Shown: positions 33,555-42,575 of the stretch, one piece after another | Position numbering within the stretch: position 1 is the stretch's first letter | How the letters are laid out: each line of letters opens with the position of its first letter | Source: Oxalobacteraceae bacterium OTU3CINTB1 | GTDB lineage: Bacteria; Pseudomonadota; Gammaproteobacteria; Burkholderiales; Burkholderiaceae_D | DNA length: 64,000 nt | Reading direction: 5' to 3' | Assembly: GCA_024123955.1 (NCBI GenBank) | Contig: CP099652.1 | Coordinates: forward strand, 5,022,001-5,086,000 | Program-made: the position numbers and the translations under genes | The notes under the pieces: model-generated | What the model was told of the DNA's origin: nothing | Seen by the model: the letters and a program-made list of their open reading frames with translations, nothing else | The model's database searches: none

Positions 33555-34706
33555 ATGCAAGCGCAACTCGACCCGTTTCACGCCGTCGGCATCAGCCGCC
33601 TCGCCCACGCCTTGAAGGCGCAGGGGCGCTCGATCATCCACATGGAATTCGGCCAGCCGTCGACCGGCGCGCCGAAGGCGGCCATCGCAAAGGCCCATCA
33701 GGTGCTCGACGCCGACAACATGGGCTATTGGGAAAGCACTCCGCTGAAGGAGCGCCTGGCGCGCTTCTATGAAGAGCGCTACGGCATCAAAGTCGATGCC
33801 AGCCGCTTCGTCATGACGTGCGGCGCCTCGCCGGCGCTGGTGCTGGCGTTGAACTCGCTGTTCTCGCCGGGCGACCGCATCGCGCTGGCGCGGCCCGGCT
33901 ACGTCGCCTACCGCAACACGCTCAAGGCGCTGCACATGGAGCCGGTGGAAATCGCCTGCGGCGCCGAGGTCCGCTTCCAGCTCACCGCCGCCGCGCTGGA
34001 GGCGATCGAACCGGCCCCGGCCGGCGTGATCATCGCCAGCCCGGCCAATCCGACCGGCACCATCATCGCCGCCGACGAGCTGGAGGCCATCGCCAGGGTG
34101 TGCCAGGCGCGCGGCATCCGCATCATCTCGGACGAGATCTATCACGGCCTGAGCTACGTGGAACCGGCGCAAACCATCCTGGCCTACGCGCCGGACGCGC
34201 TGGTCGTCAGCAGCTTCTCCAAATACTTCAGCATGGCCGGCTGGCGCCTGGGCTGGCTGCTGGTGCCGGCCGAACACATCGACCGCACCTGGACCTACTG
34301 CGGCAATATGTTCCTGACGGCGCCGTCGCTGAGCCAGCACGCGGCGCTAGCCGCCTTCGACGCGCTCGACGAGCTCGAAGGCCACTTGACGGTGTACAAG
34401 GAGAACCGCCGCCTGCTGCTGGACGCGTTGCCGGGACTGGGCCTGAACGCCATCGCGCCGCCGGACGGCGCGTTCTACATCTACGCCAGCATCGCGCACT
34501 TGACCGACGACAGCCTGGACTTTTGCAAGCGTTTGCTCAACGACACGGGCGTGGCGACAGCGCCGGGGATCGATTTCGATCCGGTCGAAGGCAAGCGTTT
34601 CATCCGCTTCAGCTTTGCGGTATCGACGCAGGAAATCGCCGAGGCCATCCGCCGCATGCAGCCATGGTTCGCCGCCCAGGCCGGTGCGATGGTGGCCGGC
34701 CAGTGA
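33555..34706 (+). CDS. class I/II pyridoxal-phosphate aminotransferase
   Basis: A 383-residue fold-type I aminotransferase. It shows ASPANPTGTII (about 170-180), DEIYHGLSY with the conserved Asp/Tyr pair (about 198-206), and SSFSKYFSMAGWRLGW with the PLP lysine near residue 222. The C-terminal RFIRFSFAVSTQEI block carries the substrate carboxylate Arg. Closest in feel to AspC/alanine-type subfamily I-gamma enzymes; the substrate is uncertain. The start was set at the ATG where homology begins; the longer open frame from 33465 runs over the promoter. Divergent from the DUF748 operon. Confidence 0.88.
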   Translation: MQAQLDPFHAVGISRLAHALKAQGRSIIHMEFGQPSTGAPKAAIAKAHQVLDADNMGYWESTPLKERLARFYEERYGIKVDASRFVMTCGASPALVLALNSLFSPGDRIALARPGYVAYRNTLKALHMEPVEIACGAEVRFQLTAAALEAIEPAPAGVIIASPANPTGTIIAADELEAIARVCQARGIRIISDEIYHGLSYVEPAQTILAYAPDALVVSSFSKYFSMAGWRLGWLLVPAEHIDRTWTYCGNMFLTAPSLSQHAALAAFDALDELEGHLTVYKENRRLLLDALPGLGLNAIAPPDGAFYIYASIAHLTDDSLDFCKRLLNDTGVATAPGIDFDPVEGKRFIRFSFAVSTQEIAEAIRRMQPWFAAQAGAMVAGQ

Positions 34707-34729
34707 TTCAGTAGCTGCGGCCTTAGCGG

Positions 34730-34945
34730 CTAGTGTTCAGGCATTCCGCGCAGGAATTCGATATCGGACACGGCACGCGACCATGCCGCGTCCGGATCGA
34801 GCGCGGGGGTGTTGTGGATATCGAGTTGAATGTCTTTCAGCACTCAGCCGTCCAGGGAAATCCGGTAGCGCAGCGCCGTGTATTCGACGTCATAGGTGTT
34901 TTTCAACCCTTGCTGACGGGTGTAGGTGTCGTGGGAAGCGGGCAT
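34730..34945 (-). pseudogene. small gene interrupted by in-frame TGA
   Basis: A 71-codon frame with a perfect AAGGAGG ribosome site 5 nt before the ATG, interrupted by one TGA at codon 34 (34844-34846). The frame stays open after it and continues in coding-like style to a TAG at 34730, with no shift. The first half includes YDVEYTALRYRISLDG and the second VLKDIQLDIHNTPALDP. A CGA-to-TGA nonsense change would explain it. I do not recognise the family. If the first part is translated alone it gives a 33-aa peptide. Confidence 0.6.
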
Positions 34946-35119
34946 GATGTCCTCCTTACGAAAGTGAGGAAAAGGATAGCACGAAGCGATTCAGCGTGTA
35001 CTTGCCGCATGACAAGCGCAGCGGGCTGCTTGGTCGATGTGCGCGGCGGTAAGGTGTCGTGGCGACTTGCGCATTTCCGGTATCGTAAGGCTTACCACTG
35101 AAGACAATCAGGAGACCCT

Positions 35120-35524
35120 ATGCTGACCGGACAATGTTTTTGCGGCGCCGTCCGCTACGAAACCGCCGAGCGCATCCGCAACCAGGCGCTATGCCATTGC
35201 ACCATCTGCCGCCGCACCACCGGCGCGCCGGCGGTGGCGTGGTTCACGGTGGCGACAGATGACTTCCGCATCACCGCCGGCCAGGCCTCCAGCTTCCGCT
35301 CGTCGTCGCACGCCACGCGAACATTCTGCCCGCATTGCGGCACCCAGCTCACGTTTGCCGACGACGACAGTCCCGACGAGATCGACATCACCACAAGCAG
35401 CTTGCATACGCCCGAAAAAGCGCTGCCACAGAGTGAGATTTTCGTCGCCGATGCGCTGCACTGGCCCGATGATTTGCCGCGCTATCAGCAAAGCAGGACA
35501 ACGCCCGCCCCTGGAGTAAGCTAG
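35120..35524 (+). CDS. GFA (glutathione-dependent formaldehyde-activating)-domain protein
   Basis: A 134-residue Mss4-like fold protein of the GFA/CENP-V family. Zinc ligands are visible as CFCGAVRY (CxC, about 6-8), CHCTICR (CxCxxC, about 25-30) and FCPHCGT (CxxC, about 74-77). These domains bind zinc and sometimes glutathione; most members have no proven enzymatic role. GGAGA ribosome site. It is convergent with the phytase-like gene, and the two stop codons share the palindromic bases CTAG, overlapping by 4 nt. Confidence 0.9.
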   Translation: MLTGQCFCGAVRYETAERIRNQALCHCTICRRTTGAPAVAWFTVATDDFRITAGQASSFRSSSHATRTFCPHCGTQLTFADDDSPDEIDITTSSLHTPEKALPQSEIFVADALHWPDDLPRYQQSRTTPAPGVS

Positions 35525-36684
35525 AACTCTTTGCCAGGCAGTACTTCAAAGGCCAGCAGCTGCGTCACCTCGTCGGCGCTAAAGTTATCGTCTGAGATCA
35601 GCACCAGACTGCGGTGGCCGTTGGCCAGCATTGGCCCCCAGCTCATACCCTCCAGGTTGTCGACCTTGTCCAACCCTGCGCGATTAAAATCCATCAACAG
35701 GTGTTTCTTAAGTGGCGCGTACGCGGCGCCGTCCAGCGTTGGATAAGCTGCGATATCCGTGGCGCCATGCAAGTCAACCAGATACAGACGGATGAAAAAC
35801 GCGAAGCGCCCCGCCGCGTCCTGCACGCCCGAGCGCTCCAACGCCAGCAGATAGCGGCTATCGGCCACCAGCATCTCGGACACGCCGTTGTCACCAAAGC
35901 GCCCCGGCGCCGGACGCCCTTGCACGCGATCGACCGGATAGGCGTATTGCGCCAACACCTTGCCGTAGCGGTCGAACCGGGTGAAACGGCTCACCGCGCC
36001 GCGCTCCGGGCTGGCCAGCGCGCCGTCCTGATACAGCGGCGCCTCCATGCCCACCCACAGCGACTGGCCATCCGGCGCGAACGCCAGCGCCTCGATACTC
36101 AGATTGCCACGTGGCCCGGCCGTTTTGTCACGCGCGGCCTTGAACATGTCCGGCAACGGCAGCGACGAGCGGTAGCCGCCCTCTCCGCCGGACTGCTTGA
36201 CGAACGGCCCCGCCGCCAAAGCGTCGCTGCCTTCGCTGGCATACCAGATGCTGTCGCCCTGTGGATCGAAGCGGATCGCCTCGATATCCGCCACCTCGCC
36301 GCCACGCGACCCAGCGTCCTTCAACGCCGGATAAACACTGCCGTCGATTTGCTGGAACGTGTGCACGGACTCCAGCTTGATCGCTCTGAACCCGCGTGCA
36401 TCGTAATCAAGCCGCGCGGTGTAGAACCGCGCTGGCCCCAGCTCGGAGCGGTCGTCGCTGGCTGCGATCCAGGTGCCGCTACGGGAGTCATAGTCGATGC
36501 TCGACAGACCGCCCACCAGCGTACCCTGGAACACCAGCCGGTGCGGAATACGCTGCTCGCCGATGAAACGCAGCCCCGCGACCGGCTGCGCGTCCCTCAA
36601 CTGCAGCGCCGCGCACCCGCCAAGCAAAGCGCCCGCGCATACCACCGCGATGACAGCGCGCGTCAACACGGCCGTTCCGCCCAT
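35521..36684 (-). CDS. phytase-like esterase lipoprotein (PF13449-like)
   Basis: A 387-residue lipoprotein. Lipobox LLGGC (Cys24), then a beta-propeller-like domain of the 'esterase-like activity of phytase' family. Typical segments are VGGLSSIDYDSRSGTWIAASDD (opening blade), DIEAIRFD, NLSIEALAFAPDGQSLWVGME and KVDNLEGMSWGP. Members are proposed phosphoesterases at the cell surface or periplasm. Its ATG overlaps the TGA of the TonB receptor (TGATG), so translation is coupled and the two products probably act on the same ligand. The lipobox and the coupling both suggest outer-membrane or periplasmic action. Confidence 0.88.
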   Translation of the reverse strand: MGGTAVLTRAVIAVVCAGALLGGCAALQLRDAQPVAGLRFIGEQRIPHRLVFQGTLVGGLSSIDYDSRSGTWIAASDDRSELGPARFYTARLDYDARGFRAIKLESVHTFQQIDGSVYPALKDAGSRGGEVADIEAIRFDPQGDSIWYASEGSDALAAGPFVKQSGGEGGYRSSLPLPDMFKAARDKTAGPRGNLSIEALAFAPDGQSLWVGMEAPLYQDGALASPERGAVSRFTRFDRYGKVLAQYAYPVDRVQGRPAPGRFGDNGVSEMLVADSRYLLALERSGVQDAAGRFAFFIRLYLVDLHGATDIAAYPTLDGAAYAPLKKHLLMDFNRAGLDKVDNLEGMSWGPMLANGHRSLVLISDDNFSADEVTQLLAFEVLPGKEF

Positions 36685-39158
36685 CAGAAGCGCACCCGCA
36701 TCGAAGCGTACAAGGTGCGCGGGCTGCCGAGGAAATAGCGCCCCGTGGTGAGCGGATTGGAACTCGACAGCTCGGCGCCGACGCCGCCCAGATAGTGGCG
36801 ATCGAACAGGTTGTCGATGTTGAGCGCGAACTCGGTGCGGCTGCCATAGCCAAACAGGCTGCCGCGCGGCTTGTAGGTGAAGTTGAGGCCAACCAGCGTG
36901 TAGGCCGGCATGTACTGGCGTTGATACACCGCAGGTCCGCCGGCGATGACGGTGTTGGTCACCGTGCCGTAGGTGCCGGCCGCCTCGCCCACATAGTGCG
37001 CGTTGGCCGTCAGGCGCCATTCCGGCGTGGGCTTCCAGGTCGCTTCGGCGAAGGCGCTGCGACGCGGTGCGCCCAGCACGGGATCACCCGACTTGATGCC
37101 TTCGGCCGGCGTGTCGCTCGAATAGTGGGCGTCGTTGTACGAGGCGTTGGCGTACAACTCGTAGGCCGTCCCAATGGCCCGCAATGTCAGCTCCACGCCC
37201 TCCGAACTTATGCCGCCCTGGTTGGCGAACGTGGTGGTGGCGTCGCGCGAGAAGATGTCGCCATTCGGATTGCCGTTTTGGATCGAGATGCGGTCGCGGT
37301 AGGCGATCTTGTACGCGCTCAGCGCGGCGCCGTAGCCGTTGTCGCTGGTCCAGCGCACGCCGACATCCTTGTTGACCGAGGTTTCCGGCTTGATGCCGTT
37401 CTTGGAATCGACCGCCGCCGTCCCCTCGAACACGCTGTCGGGTATCGCGCTGAAGTTTTTGGAGCCGCTGGCGAAGACTTCCCAGTCGTCGTTCACGCGA
37501 TACAACGCCGCCAGTTTCGGCAGCAGTTTCGAACTAACCTTCAGCGACCGCGTGCCACTGAATTCGACCGGCGACGAGTAATCCTCCTTGAAGCGCTGAT
37601 AGGTCGCGCCAAGGTCCAGCAGCAGCCGGTCGTCCATCAGGCTGACCTTGTCCTGCGCATAAACCATCGCGGTGTCGGACGAATAGTGGCGGTCCTGGGT
37701 GATCGAATAGAGCGCGCTTTCCTCGAAGGCGCCGCTGACTTTCGGATCGGTGACAGCGAACCAGTTGCGGTCCTTGTCACGCTTGGTGCGCTCGATCCAT
37801 CCGCCGATACGAATGCGCTGGTGCTCGCCCAGGGTATCTGCGATCTCCGCCAAGGCTCCCTTGCGGTCGATGGCGTTGTCGCTGCGGCGCGTGCTGGCTT
37901 CGCGCGCGCCCCATTGGCTGACCGGATTCATCGCATACCTGGCTGCCGCCGGGCACCCGGCAGACGACAGCGCCGCGCTGCTGGAGCCGGCGGGTATCGT
38001 CACGGCACCGACCGGGATCAAGGCGCCGTTGGCGTCGCGCCGGTATTGGTTCTGATAGCACTCCTGGACCGTGGCTGTCGGCCTGGCGCCCGCTGCGACT
38101 GCGCTGTACACCTGGCCGTTGGCCGGCAACTGCACGTAGGGCACATAGAACCAGCCGTTGCCCTCCTGCTTGTGCCAGTAGGGCTTAACGGTGAGTTTTC
38201 CGCTCTGGCCGAAACGCTGGGTCCAGTCGACATGTGCCAGGATATCCTCGCTGTTGATGCCGCGCGTGCCGCGATAATTCTGGTCGATGGCGGGATTGCC
38301 GGTCCAGTGGTCGGTCAGGCCGTCGGTGGTCGGATTGCCATAGAAGGTGGCCTTGTACAACTTGGACGATTCGGCCAGCAGCGCCACCGCGTCGTAGTCG
38401 TTGTCGCTGAATTTATTGTAGCTGACGGTCCCGCGCAGGCTCGAGCCGCCGCCCAGGTCCTGCAGCACGCGCAGGTCGGCGTGACGGCGGCTGTTGCGGC
38501 CCGACTCGTCGCCCGGCCAGGTGCGCACATATTCATGCGAGTAGTCCAGGTAGGCGCTGGTGCCGGCCGCTGATTTGCCGGTGTCGACGCGCACGAAACC
38601 GCGACGGTAGCCGAAGCTGCCGGTCGCCAGTTCGATCTCCCCGCCGCGCTCCTTGGACGGATCGCGCGTTTTGAAGTCGATGTAGCCGCCCAGCGCCTGG
38701 TTCGAGGGCGTGCCAAGGTCGCCGGCCGTTTGCGAGGCGTCGACGCGTATCAGGTTGGCCGGGTCCAGCAAACGGTTCGGCATCGTGCCGCCGTTCGACA
38801 ACGTCGAGCCATTGGGAATACCGTCGATCGAGATGCCGATCTGCTCCTTGTTAAAGCCGCGCATCGACAAACGCATCGAGAAGCTGCCCGTCAGCGCGTC
38901 GCTGGAGCTCACCTGCATGCCCGGCACCCTCGCCAGCAGTTTCAGCGGATCGAGACCGGCCGGCTGCTCGGCGATCACCGCCAGATCGATCACGCTGTTG
39001 GCGCGCGCCTCGCCCTTGCCCAGGGCCTGGCCGGTGACCTGCACCACCGCCGGCGCCACCTCCCCGGCCGCTTCCGTGGCCGGCTGCTGCGCCTGCGCCA
39101 CCCCCAACTGCATCACCGCCGCAGATCCGGCAGCGAACATCCCTAGTCGTGCATACAT
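36684..39158 (-). CDS. TonB-dependent receptor
   Basis: An 824-residue outer-membrane active transporter. A signal peptide (cleavage near VAQAQ) leads to the plug domain (about 50-170, with LLARVPGMQVSSSD and LSMRGFNKEQIGISIDGIPNG) and a 22-strand barrel ending RTLYASMRVRF with the terminal Phe. The SMRGF-type plug resembles receptors for siderophores and other small ligands. GGGGAA lies before the ATG. Two GntR-type operator sequences lie upstream (39260, 39346) between it and the gntR gene. The coupled phytase-like lipoprotein suggests a phosphorylated or ester ligand. Confidence 0.9.
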   Translation of the reverse strand: MYARLGMFAAGSAAVMQLGVAQAQQPATEAAGEVAPAVVQVTGQALGKGEARANSVIDLAVIAEQPAGLDPLKLLARVPGMQVSSSDALTGSFSMRLSMRGFNKEQIGISIDGIPNGSTLSNGGTMPNRLLDPANLIRVDASQTAGDLGTPSNQALGGYIDFKTRDPSKERGGEIELATGSFGYRRGFVRVDTGKSAAGTSAYLDYSHEYVRTWPGDESGRNSRRHADLRVLQDLGGGSSLRGTVSYNKFSDNDYDAVALLAESSKLYKATFYGNPTTDGLTDHWTGNPAIDQNYRGTRGINSEDILAHVDWTQRFGQSGKLTVKPYWHKQEGNGWFYVPYVQLPANGQVYSAVAAGARPTATVQECYQNQYRRDANGALIPVGAVTIPAGSSSAALSSAGCPAAARYAMNPVSQWGAREASTRRSDNAIDRKGALAEIADTLGEHQRIRIGGWIERTKRDKDRNWFAVTDPKVSGAFEESALYSITQDRHYSSDTAMVYAQDKVSLMDDRLLLDLGATYQRFKEDYSSPVEFSGTRSLKVSSKLLPKLAALYRVNDDWEVFASGSKNFSAIPDSVFEGTAAVDSKNGIKPETSVNKDVGVRWTSDNGYGAALSAYKIAYRDRISIQNGNPNGDIFSRDATTTFANQGGISSEGVELTLRAIGTAYELYANASYNDAHYSSDTPAEGIKSGDPVLGAPRRSAFAEATWKPTPEWRLTANAHYVGEAAGTYGTVTNTVIAGGPAVYQRQYMPAYTLVGLNFTYKPRGSLFGYGSRTEFALNIDNLFDRHYLGGVGAELSSSNPLTTGRYFLGSPRTLYASMRVRF

Positions 39159-39259
39159 CGAATTCCCCTATTTGTGGTTTGAGCGCCATGCGACAACGGC
39201 GAATTGTTGTGTCGGACCGCCTGTCTCCGGCCGTCTCGTTCAATTTAAGAGGATGTTAT

Positions 39260-39275
39260 AGTGGTTCGTACCACT
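39260..39275. promoter_or_regulatory. GntR-type operator
   Basis: AGTGGT-TCGT-ACCACT, perfect 6-bp arms around a 4-bp centre, 102 nt upstream of the TonB receptor. The form is close to NagR/DasR-type operators of UTRA GntR regulators. It lies in the 314-nt divergent spacer 39159-39472, which holds no gene. Confidence 0.72.
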
Positions 39276-39345
39276 TTGCAATATAAATAAAAGCCTAAGT
39301 TGCATGAATCCTTTATAAATAAGCTCCAACGATCGTAGTTAGGAT

Positions 39346-39361
39346 ACAGGTTCGTACCACT
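39346..39361. promoter_or_regulatory. GntR-type operator (one degenerate arm)
   Basis: ACAGGT-TCGT-ACCACT, same centre and right arm as the site at 39260. It lies 112 nt upstream of the gntR gene, consistent with autoregulation. Confidence 0.6.
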
Positions 39362-39472
39362 GTCACAAAATTGTCATAATCCAGGCGATTCTTTACATGC
39401 TTTCACCGGGCCGCAAACCATTTGGTTACAATACGCTTCCATCCATCATTCACTCCACAGCAGGTACATTGA

Positions 39473-40237
39473 ATGCGATCACGAACCACCGACACTTCCG
39501 CCACTGCCACCACCAAGGCCGCGCCGCTATACCAGCAGTTGGCGGAAACCTTGAAGCAGCTGATGGCGTCGGGGAAAATCGGTGCCCGCGAGCCGATGCC
39601 TGCCGAGCGTGACCTCGCGATCACTTATCAGGTCAGCCGCGACACTGTGCGCAAGGCGATTCGCCTGCTCGAGGAACAGGGCCTGCTTTATAGCGATCAT
39701 GGACGCGGCACCTTCGCCGCGCCCGAGTCGGTGCGCCAGATGTCGCGCTTCCTGGACAGCTTCACCGACGACACCATCAAACGCGGCGGCGTGCCGGGTC
39801 AGACCATCCTGGCGATGGAAACGGTGGCGGCCAATATGGCGGTGGCCAGCCTGCTGCACATGCAGCCGGACGAGCCACTGCTGCGCATCAAACGCGTGCG
39901 TCTGATGGACGGCAAACCGATCGGGCTGCAGGAATCGTTTTTACGATTACCGGCCGGTGCAAGGCTGGAGCAAAAGGAGTTGGAACAAGTCGGCTCGCTG
40001 TACCGCATCCTGATCGACAAGTTTGGCATCAAGCCGTCCGAGAGCCTGGAGAGCGTGGGGGCGGTGGCCGCCCACGCCGACGACGCGGCGCTGCTCGGCG
40101 TGCAGGCCGGCACCCCGCTGCTGCTGTGCGAGCGCGTGATGCTGTCCGACCGGCGCGAACCGGTCGAATACTGCGAGATGAAGTACGTACCGCCCTACCG
40201 CTACAAGACTCGCATCAGCAAGGGTAGCGCCTCCTGA
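39473..40237 (+). CDS. GntR family regulator with UTRA domain
   Basis: A 254-residue HutC/FarR-type GntR regulator. Winged helix about 15-85 (LAITYQVSRDTVRKAIRLLE and GLLYSDHGRGTF), then a UTRA ligand domain about 105-248 (EPLLRIKRVRLMDGKPIGLQES, ILIDKFGI). It is flanked by transport and catabolic genes and by four AGGT/ACCA-type palindromes. It is therefore the likely local repressor of both TonB receptor operons and of the nucleoside hydrolase operon, released by a nucleoside, base or sugar phosphate. It is convergent with the permease gene, 3 nt between stop codons. No strong ribosome site is visible at the start. Confidence 0.92.
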   Translation: MRSRTTDTSATATTKAAPLYQQLAETLKQLMASGKIGAREPMPAERDLAITYQVSRDTVRKAIRLLEEQGLLYSDHGRGTFAAPESVRQMSRFLDSFTDDTIKRGGVPGQTILAMETVAANMAVASLLHMQPDEPLLRIKRVRLMDGKPIGLQESFLRLPAGARLEQKELEQVGSLYRILIDKFGIKPSESLESVGAVAAHADDAALLGVQAGTPLLLCERVMLSDRREPVEYCEMKYVPPYRYKTRISKGSAS

Positions 40238-40240
40238 CGT

Positions 40241-41581
40241 TCAGGCGATGGCGCCGCGCAGCATCAGGTACAGCACGAACACCGCATCCAGCCCAAGCAC
40301 CATGGCGCCGGGCCAACGACGCTGCGCGACCAGCATCAACGTGTAGACGAAGCAGCCCAGCGCCAGCGCCACCATCAAGTCGGCGCAGCAGGCGGTGACC
40401 AGCAACATCAGCAACGGCGGCAGATAGTTCTCCGGCGTGCTCGTATCGAGGTCGCGCAGGCCGTCGAGCATGCACAGTCCCACCATCACCAGCACCGGCG
40501 CGGTGGCGCAGGCCGGAATCGCCGTCAGCAGCGGACCGAAAAACAGCGCCAGCCCGAATAACGCGGCCACCACCACGCCACTCAAACCCGTGCGCGCACC
40601 TGCCTCCACCCCCGCCACCGACTCGACGAAAGCGGTGACGGTGGAGGTGCCGGCGGCCGCGCCGATCACGCTGCCCAGGGCGTCGGAGGCGAAGGCCGCC
40701 CGCGCGCTCGGCAAGTCGCCGTTGGGCTTTAACAGCCCGGCGCTGCGGATCACGCCGAACATGGTGGCGGTGCCGGAGAAAAATTCGATCAGCAGGAAAT
40801 ACAACGTCACTGGCAGCAGCAACATGAAGTGCGAGAAAAATCCACGGAAGTCGAGCGCGAACAGCAGCTCGCCGGTGAAGACCGGCACGCCGAACCAGTG
40901 CTCCGGCAACCGGGTCAACGGGCGCCCTTCCGCGTCGGCGACAAACAGGCCCACAGCGCTCACCACCAGCATCGTCATCAGGAAAGCGCCCGGCACGCGC
41001 CGCACCAGCAGCATGGCCGTGAACAGGATGCCGCCCAGCGTGAGCCACGCGGCGCCGTTGTGCAGCCGCGAGAACGCCACCAGGGAGCCGGCGTCGCTCA
41101 CCAGCAGGTCGCCGCTGCGCAACCCGAGCCAGGCGATGAACACGCCGATCGAGCACTGCATGCCGAGTTTGACGGGCTCCGGAAAGGCCGCCACGATGCG
41201 CGCCCGCCATTTGGTCAGCGACAGCAGCAAAAACACCAGCGCGTTGAGCAGCACCATCGCCAGGCCGGTCTGCCACGGCACGCCCATTTGCCCGACCACC
41301 ACTTGGGCGAACACGATATTGGTGCCCATGCCCGGCGCCAGCGCGATCGGCAGGTTGGCCCACAAGGCCATCACCAGCGTGGCCGCCATGGCCGACACGA
41401 TGGTTGCCAAAAACAGGCCGTTGCGGTCCATGCCGGCGGCGGCCAATATCAACGGGTTGACGACCACGATGTAACTCATGGCGGCAAAAGTGGTGCAGCC
41501 GGCGATGGCCTCGCGCGCCGGTGTGGTGCCGCGCGCGCTGAGCTGGAAGAAGCGGTCGGCCCATGCGGCGGCGATGTGCAT
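40241..41581 (-). CDS. NCS2 purine permease, AzgA-like
   Basis: A 446-residue inner-membrane symporter with about 12-14 hydrophobic segments. AzgA-subfamily motifs are TTFAAMSYIVVVNPLIL (about 25-41), ALAPGMGTNIVFA (about 79-91) and GTSTVTAFVESVAGVEAGARTGLS (about 308-331). AzgA proteins import hypoxanthine, guanine or adenine with protons. The ATG at 41581 has AAGGAAG at good distance; an ATG at 41614 would overlap the kinase gene. Third gene of an operon with the TonB receptor at 44822 and the PfkB kinase. It supplies the purine base half of a nucleoside uptake route. Confidence 0.9.
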   Translation of the reverse strand: MHIAAAWADRFFQLSARGTTPAREAIAGCTTFAAMSYIVVVNPLILAAAGMDRNGLFLATIVSAMAATLVMALWANLPIALAPGMGTNIVFAQVVVGQMGVPWQTGLAMVLLNALVFLLLSLTKWRARIVAAFPEPVKLGMQCSIGVFIAWLGLRSGDLLVSDAGSLVAFSRLHNGAAWLTLGGILFTAMLLVRRVPGAFLMTMLVVSAVGLFVADAEGRPLTRLPEHWFGVPVFTGELLFALDFRGFFSHFMLLLPVTLYFLLIEFFSGTATMFGVIRSAGLLKPNGDLPSARAAFASDALGSVIGAAAGTSTVTAFVESVAGVEAGARTGLSGVVVAALFGLALFFGPLLTAIPACATAPVLVMVGLCMLDGLRDLDTSTPENYLPPLLMLLVTACCADLMVALALGCFVYTLMLVAQRRWPGAMVLGLDAVFVLYLMLRGAIA

Positions 41582-41606
41582 ACGGCTTCCTTGGGTGGTT
41601 GCCGGG

Positions 41607-42548
41607 TTATGCATGATCGAGCAGTGCCTGGATTTGTGCGTGCGTCGGCAGCGCGGAGCGGGCGCCGGTGGCGGTGACGGCGATGCTGCCGGCGGCGCAT
41701 GCATAGCGCAGCGCTTTCGCCGGCGCCTGCCCTTCAAGCAGCGCAGCCAGAAAGGCGCCGTTGAAGCTGTCCCCGGCGCCGGTGGCGTCAACCACACGGG
41801 CCGGGAAAGCCTGCTGCGCGATGGCCAGTTCCGGATCGCGCGCCGACAGCATGGCGCCACGCGTGCCGCACGTCACCACCAGCATGCGGGGTCCGTGCGA
41901 CAGCAGGCCGGCCATGCCGGCGGCATCCGGCTCGGCGCCGATGACGGTGCGGTAGGTGCTGTCGTTCATGAACACGAGATCGGCCATGGACAGCAAACGA
42001 TGCAGTTCATTGAGGCAGGCCACCATCGCCGCCTCAATGTCGATCGCCAGCGGCACACCCGCCGCGCGCGCCAGGTGGTGCAACCGCTCGAACTCCGGCA
42101 GGTTGTAGGGCATCGCATACAGCAGACGGCATTGCGCCAGCGCCGCCGCGCAGGTCTCCTCGTGCAAGGTCGGTCCCGGCATCGGCGAGTACACCAGCGC
42201 CTTCTCGCCGCTCGCCTCGATGAGGATCAAAGCCGTCGGCGAGGTCACCCCGGGCACCACCCGCACATGGTCGAGCGCGACGCCGAAGCGTTCGAACTCG
42301 CGGCCCAGGAACGCGCCCTCCGCATCGCCGGCGATACGGCCATAGGCCATTGTCGGCCGTCCCAGCAGGCTGGCCGCGCAGGCCACATTGGCGACCGTGC
42401 CACCGGCGAAAGGCGGCAGCCGCCGGCCAAGCACCTTCTGGTCTGCCGTCGGCGCCCGTTCGACCGTGAAGGCCAAATCGATATTGGGATCGCCGAAGGC
42501 CAGCAGGTCGAAGCGGCGGCCGTCTGGAAAACTGAATAGATCACGCAT
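41607..42548 (-). CDS. PfkB family sugar/nucleoside kinase
   Basis: A 313-residue ribokinase-fold kinase. The N-terminal GDPNIDLAF and GGTVANVACAASLLG blocks and the C-terminal signature DATGAGDSFNGAFLAAL (catalytic Asp in GAGD, about residue 246) are complete. It could phosphorylate ribose released by the nucleoside hydrolase, or a nucleoside directly. The ATG at 42548 is chosen because GGGA is 8-9 nt upstream; another ATG at 42554 is too close. Middle gene of the TonB receptor-kinase-permease operon (gaps of 27 and 25 nt). Confidence 0.9.
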   Translation of the reverse strand: MRDLFSFPDGRRFDLLAFGDPNIDLAFTVERAPTADQKVLGRRLPPFAGGTVANVACAASLLGRPTMAYGRIAGDAEGAFLGREFERFGVALDHVRVVPGVTSPTALILIEASGEKALVYSPMPGPTLHEETCAAALAQCRLLYAMPYNLPEFERLHHLARAAGVPLAIDIEAAMVACLNELHRLLSMADLVFMNDSTYRTVIGAEPDAAGMAGLLSHGPRMLVVTCGTRGAMLSARDPELAIAQQAFPARVVDATGAGDSFNGAFLAALLEGQAPAKALRYACAAGSIAVTATGARSALPTHAQIQALLDHA

Positions 42549-42575
42549 GCACATATCCCTGAAAGACCGTTCCGT

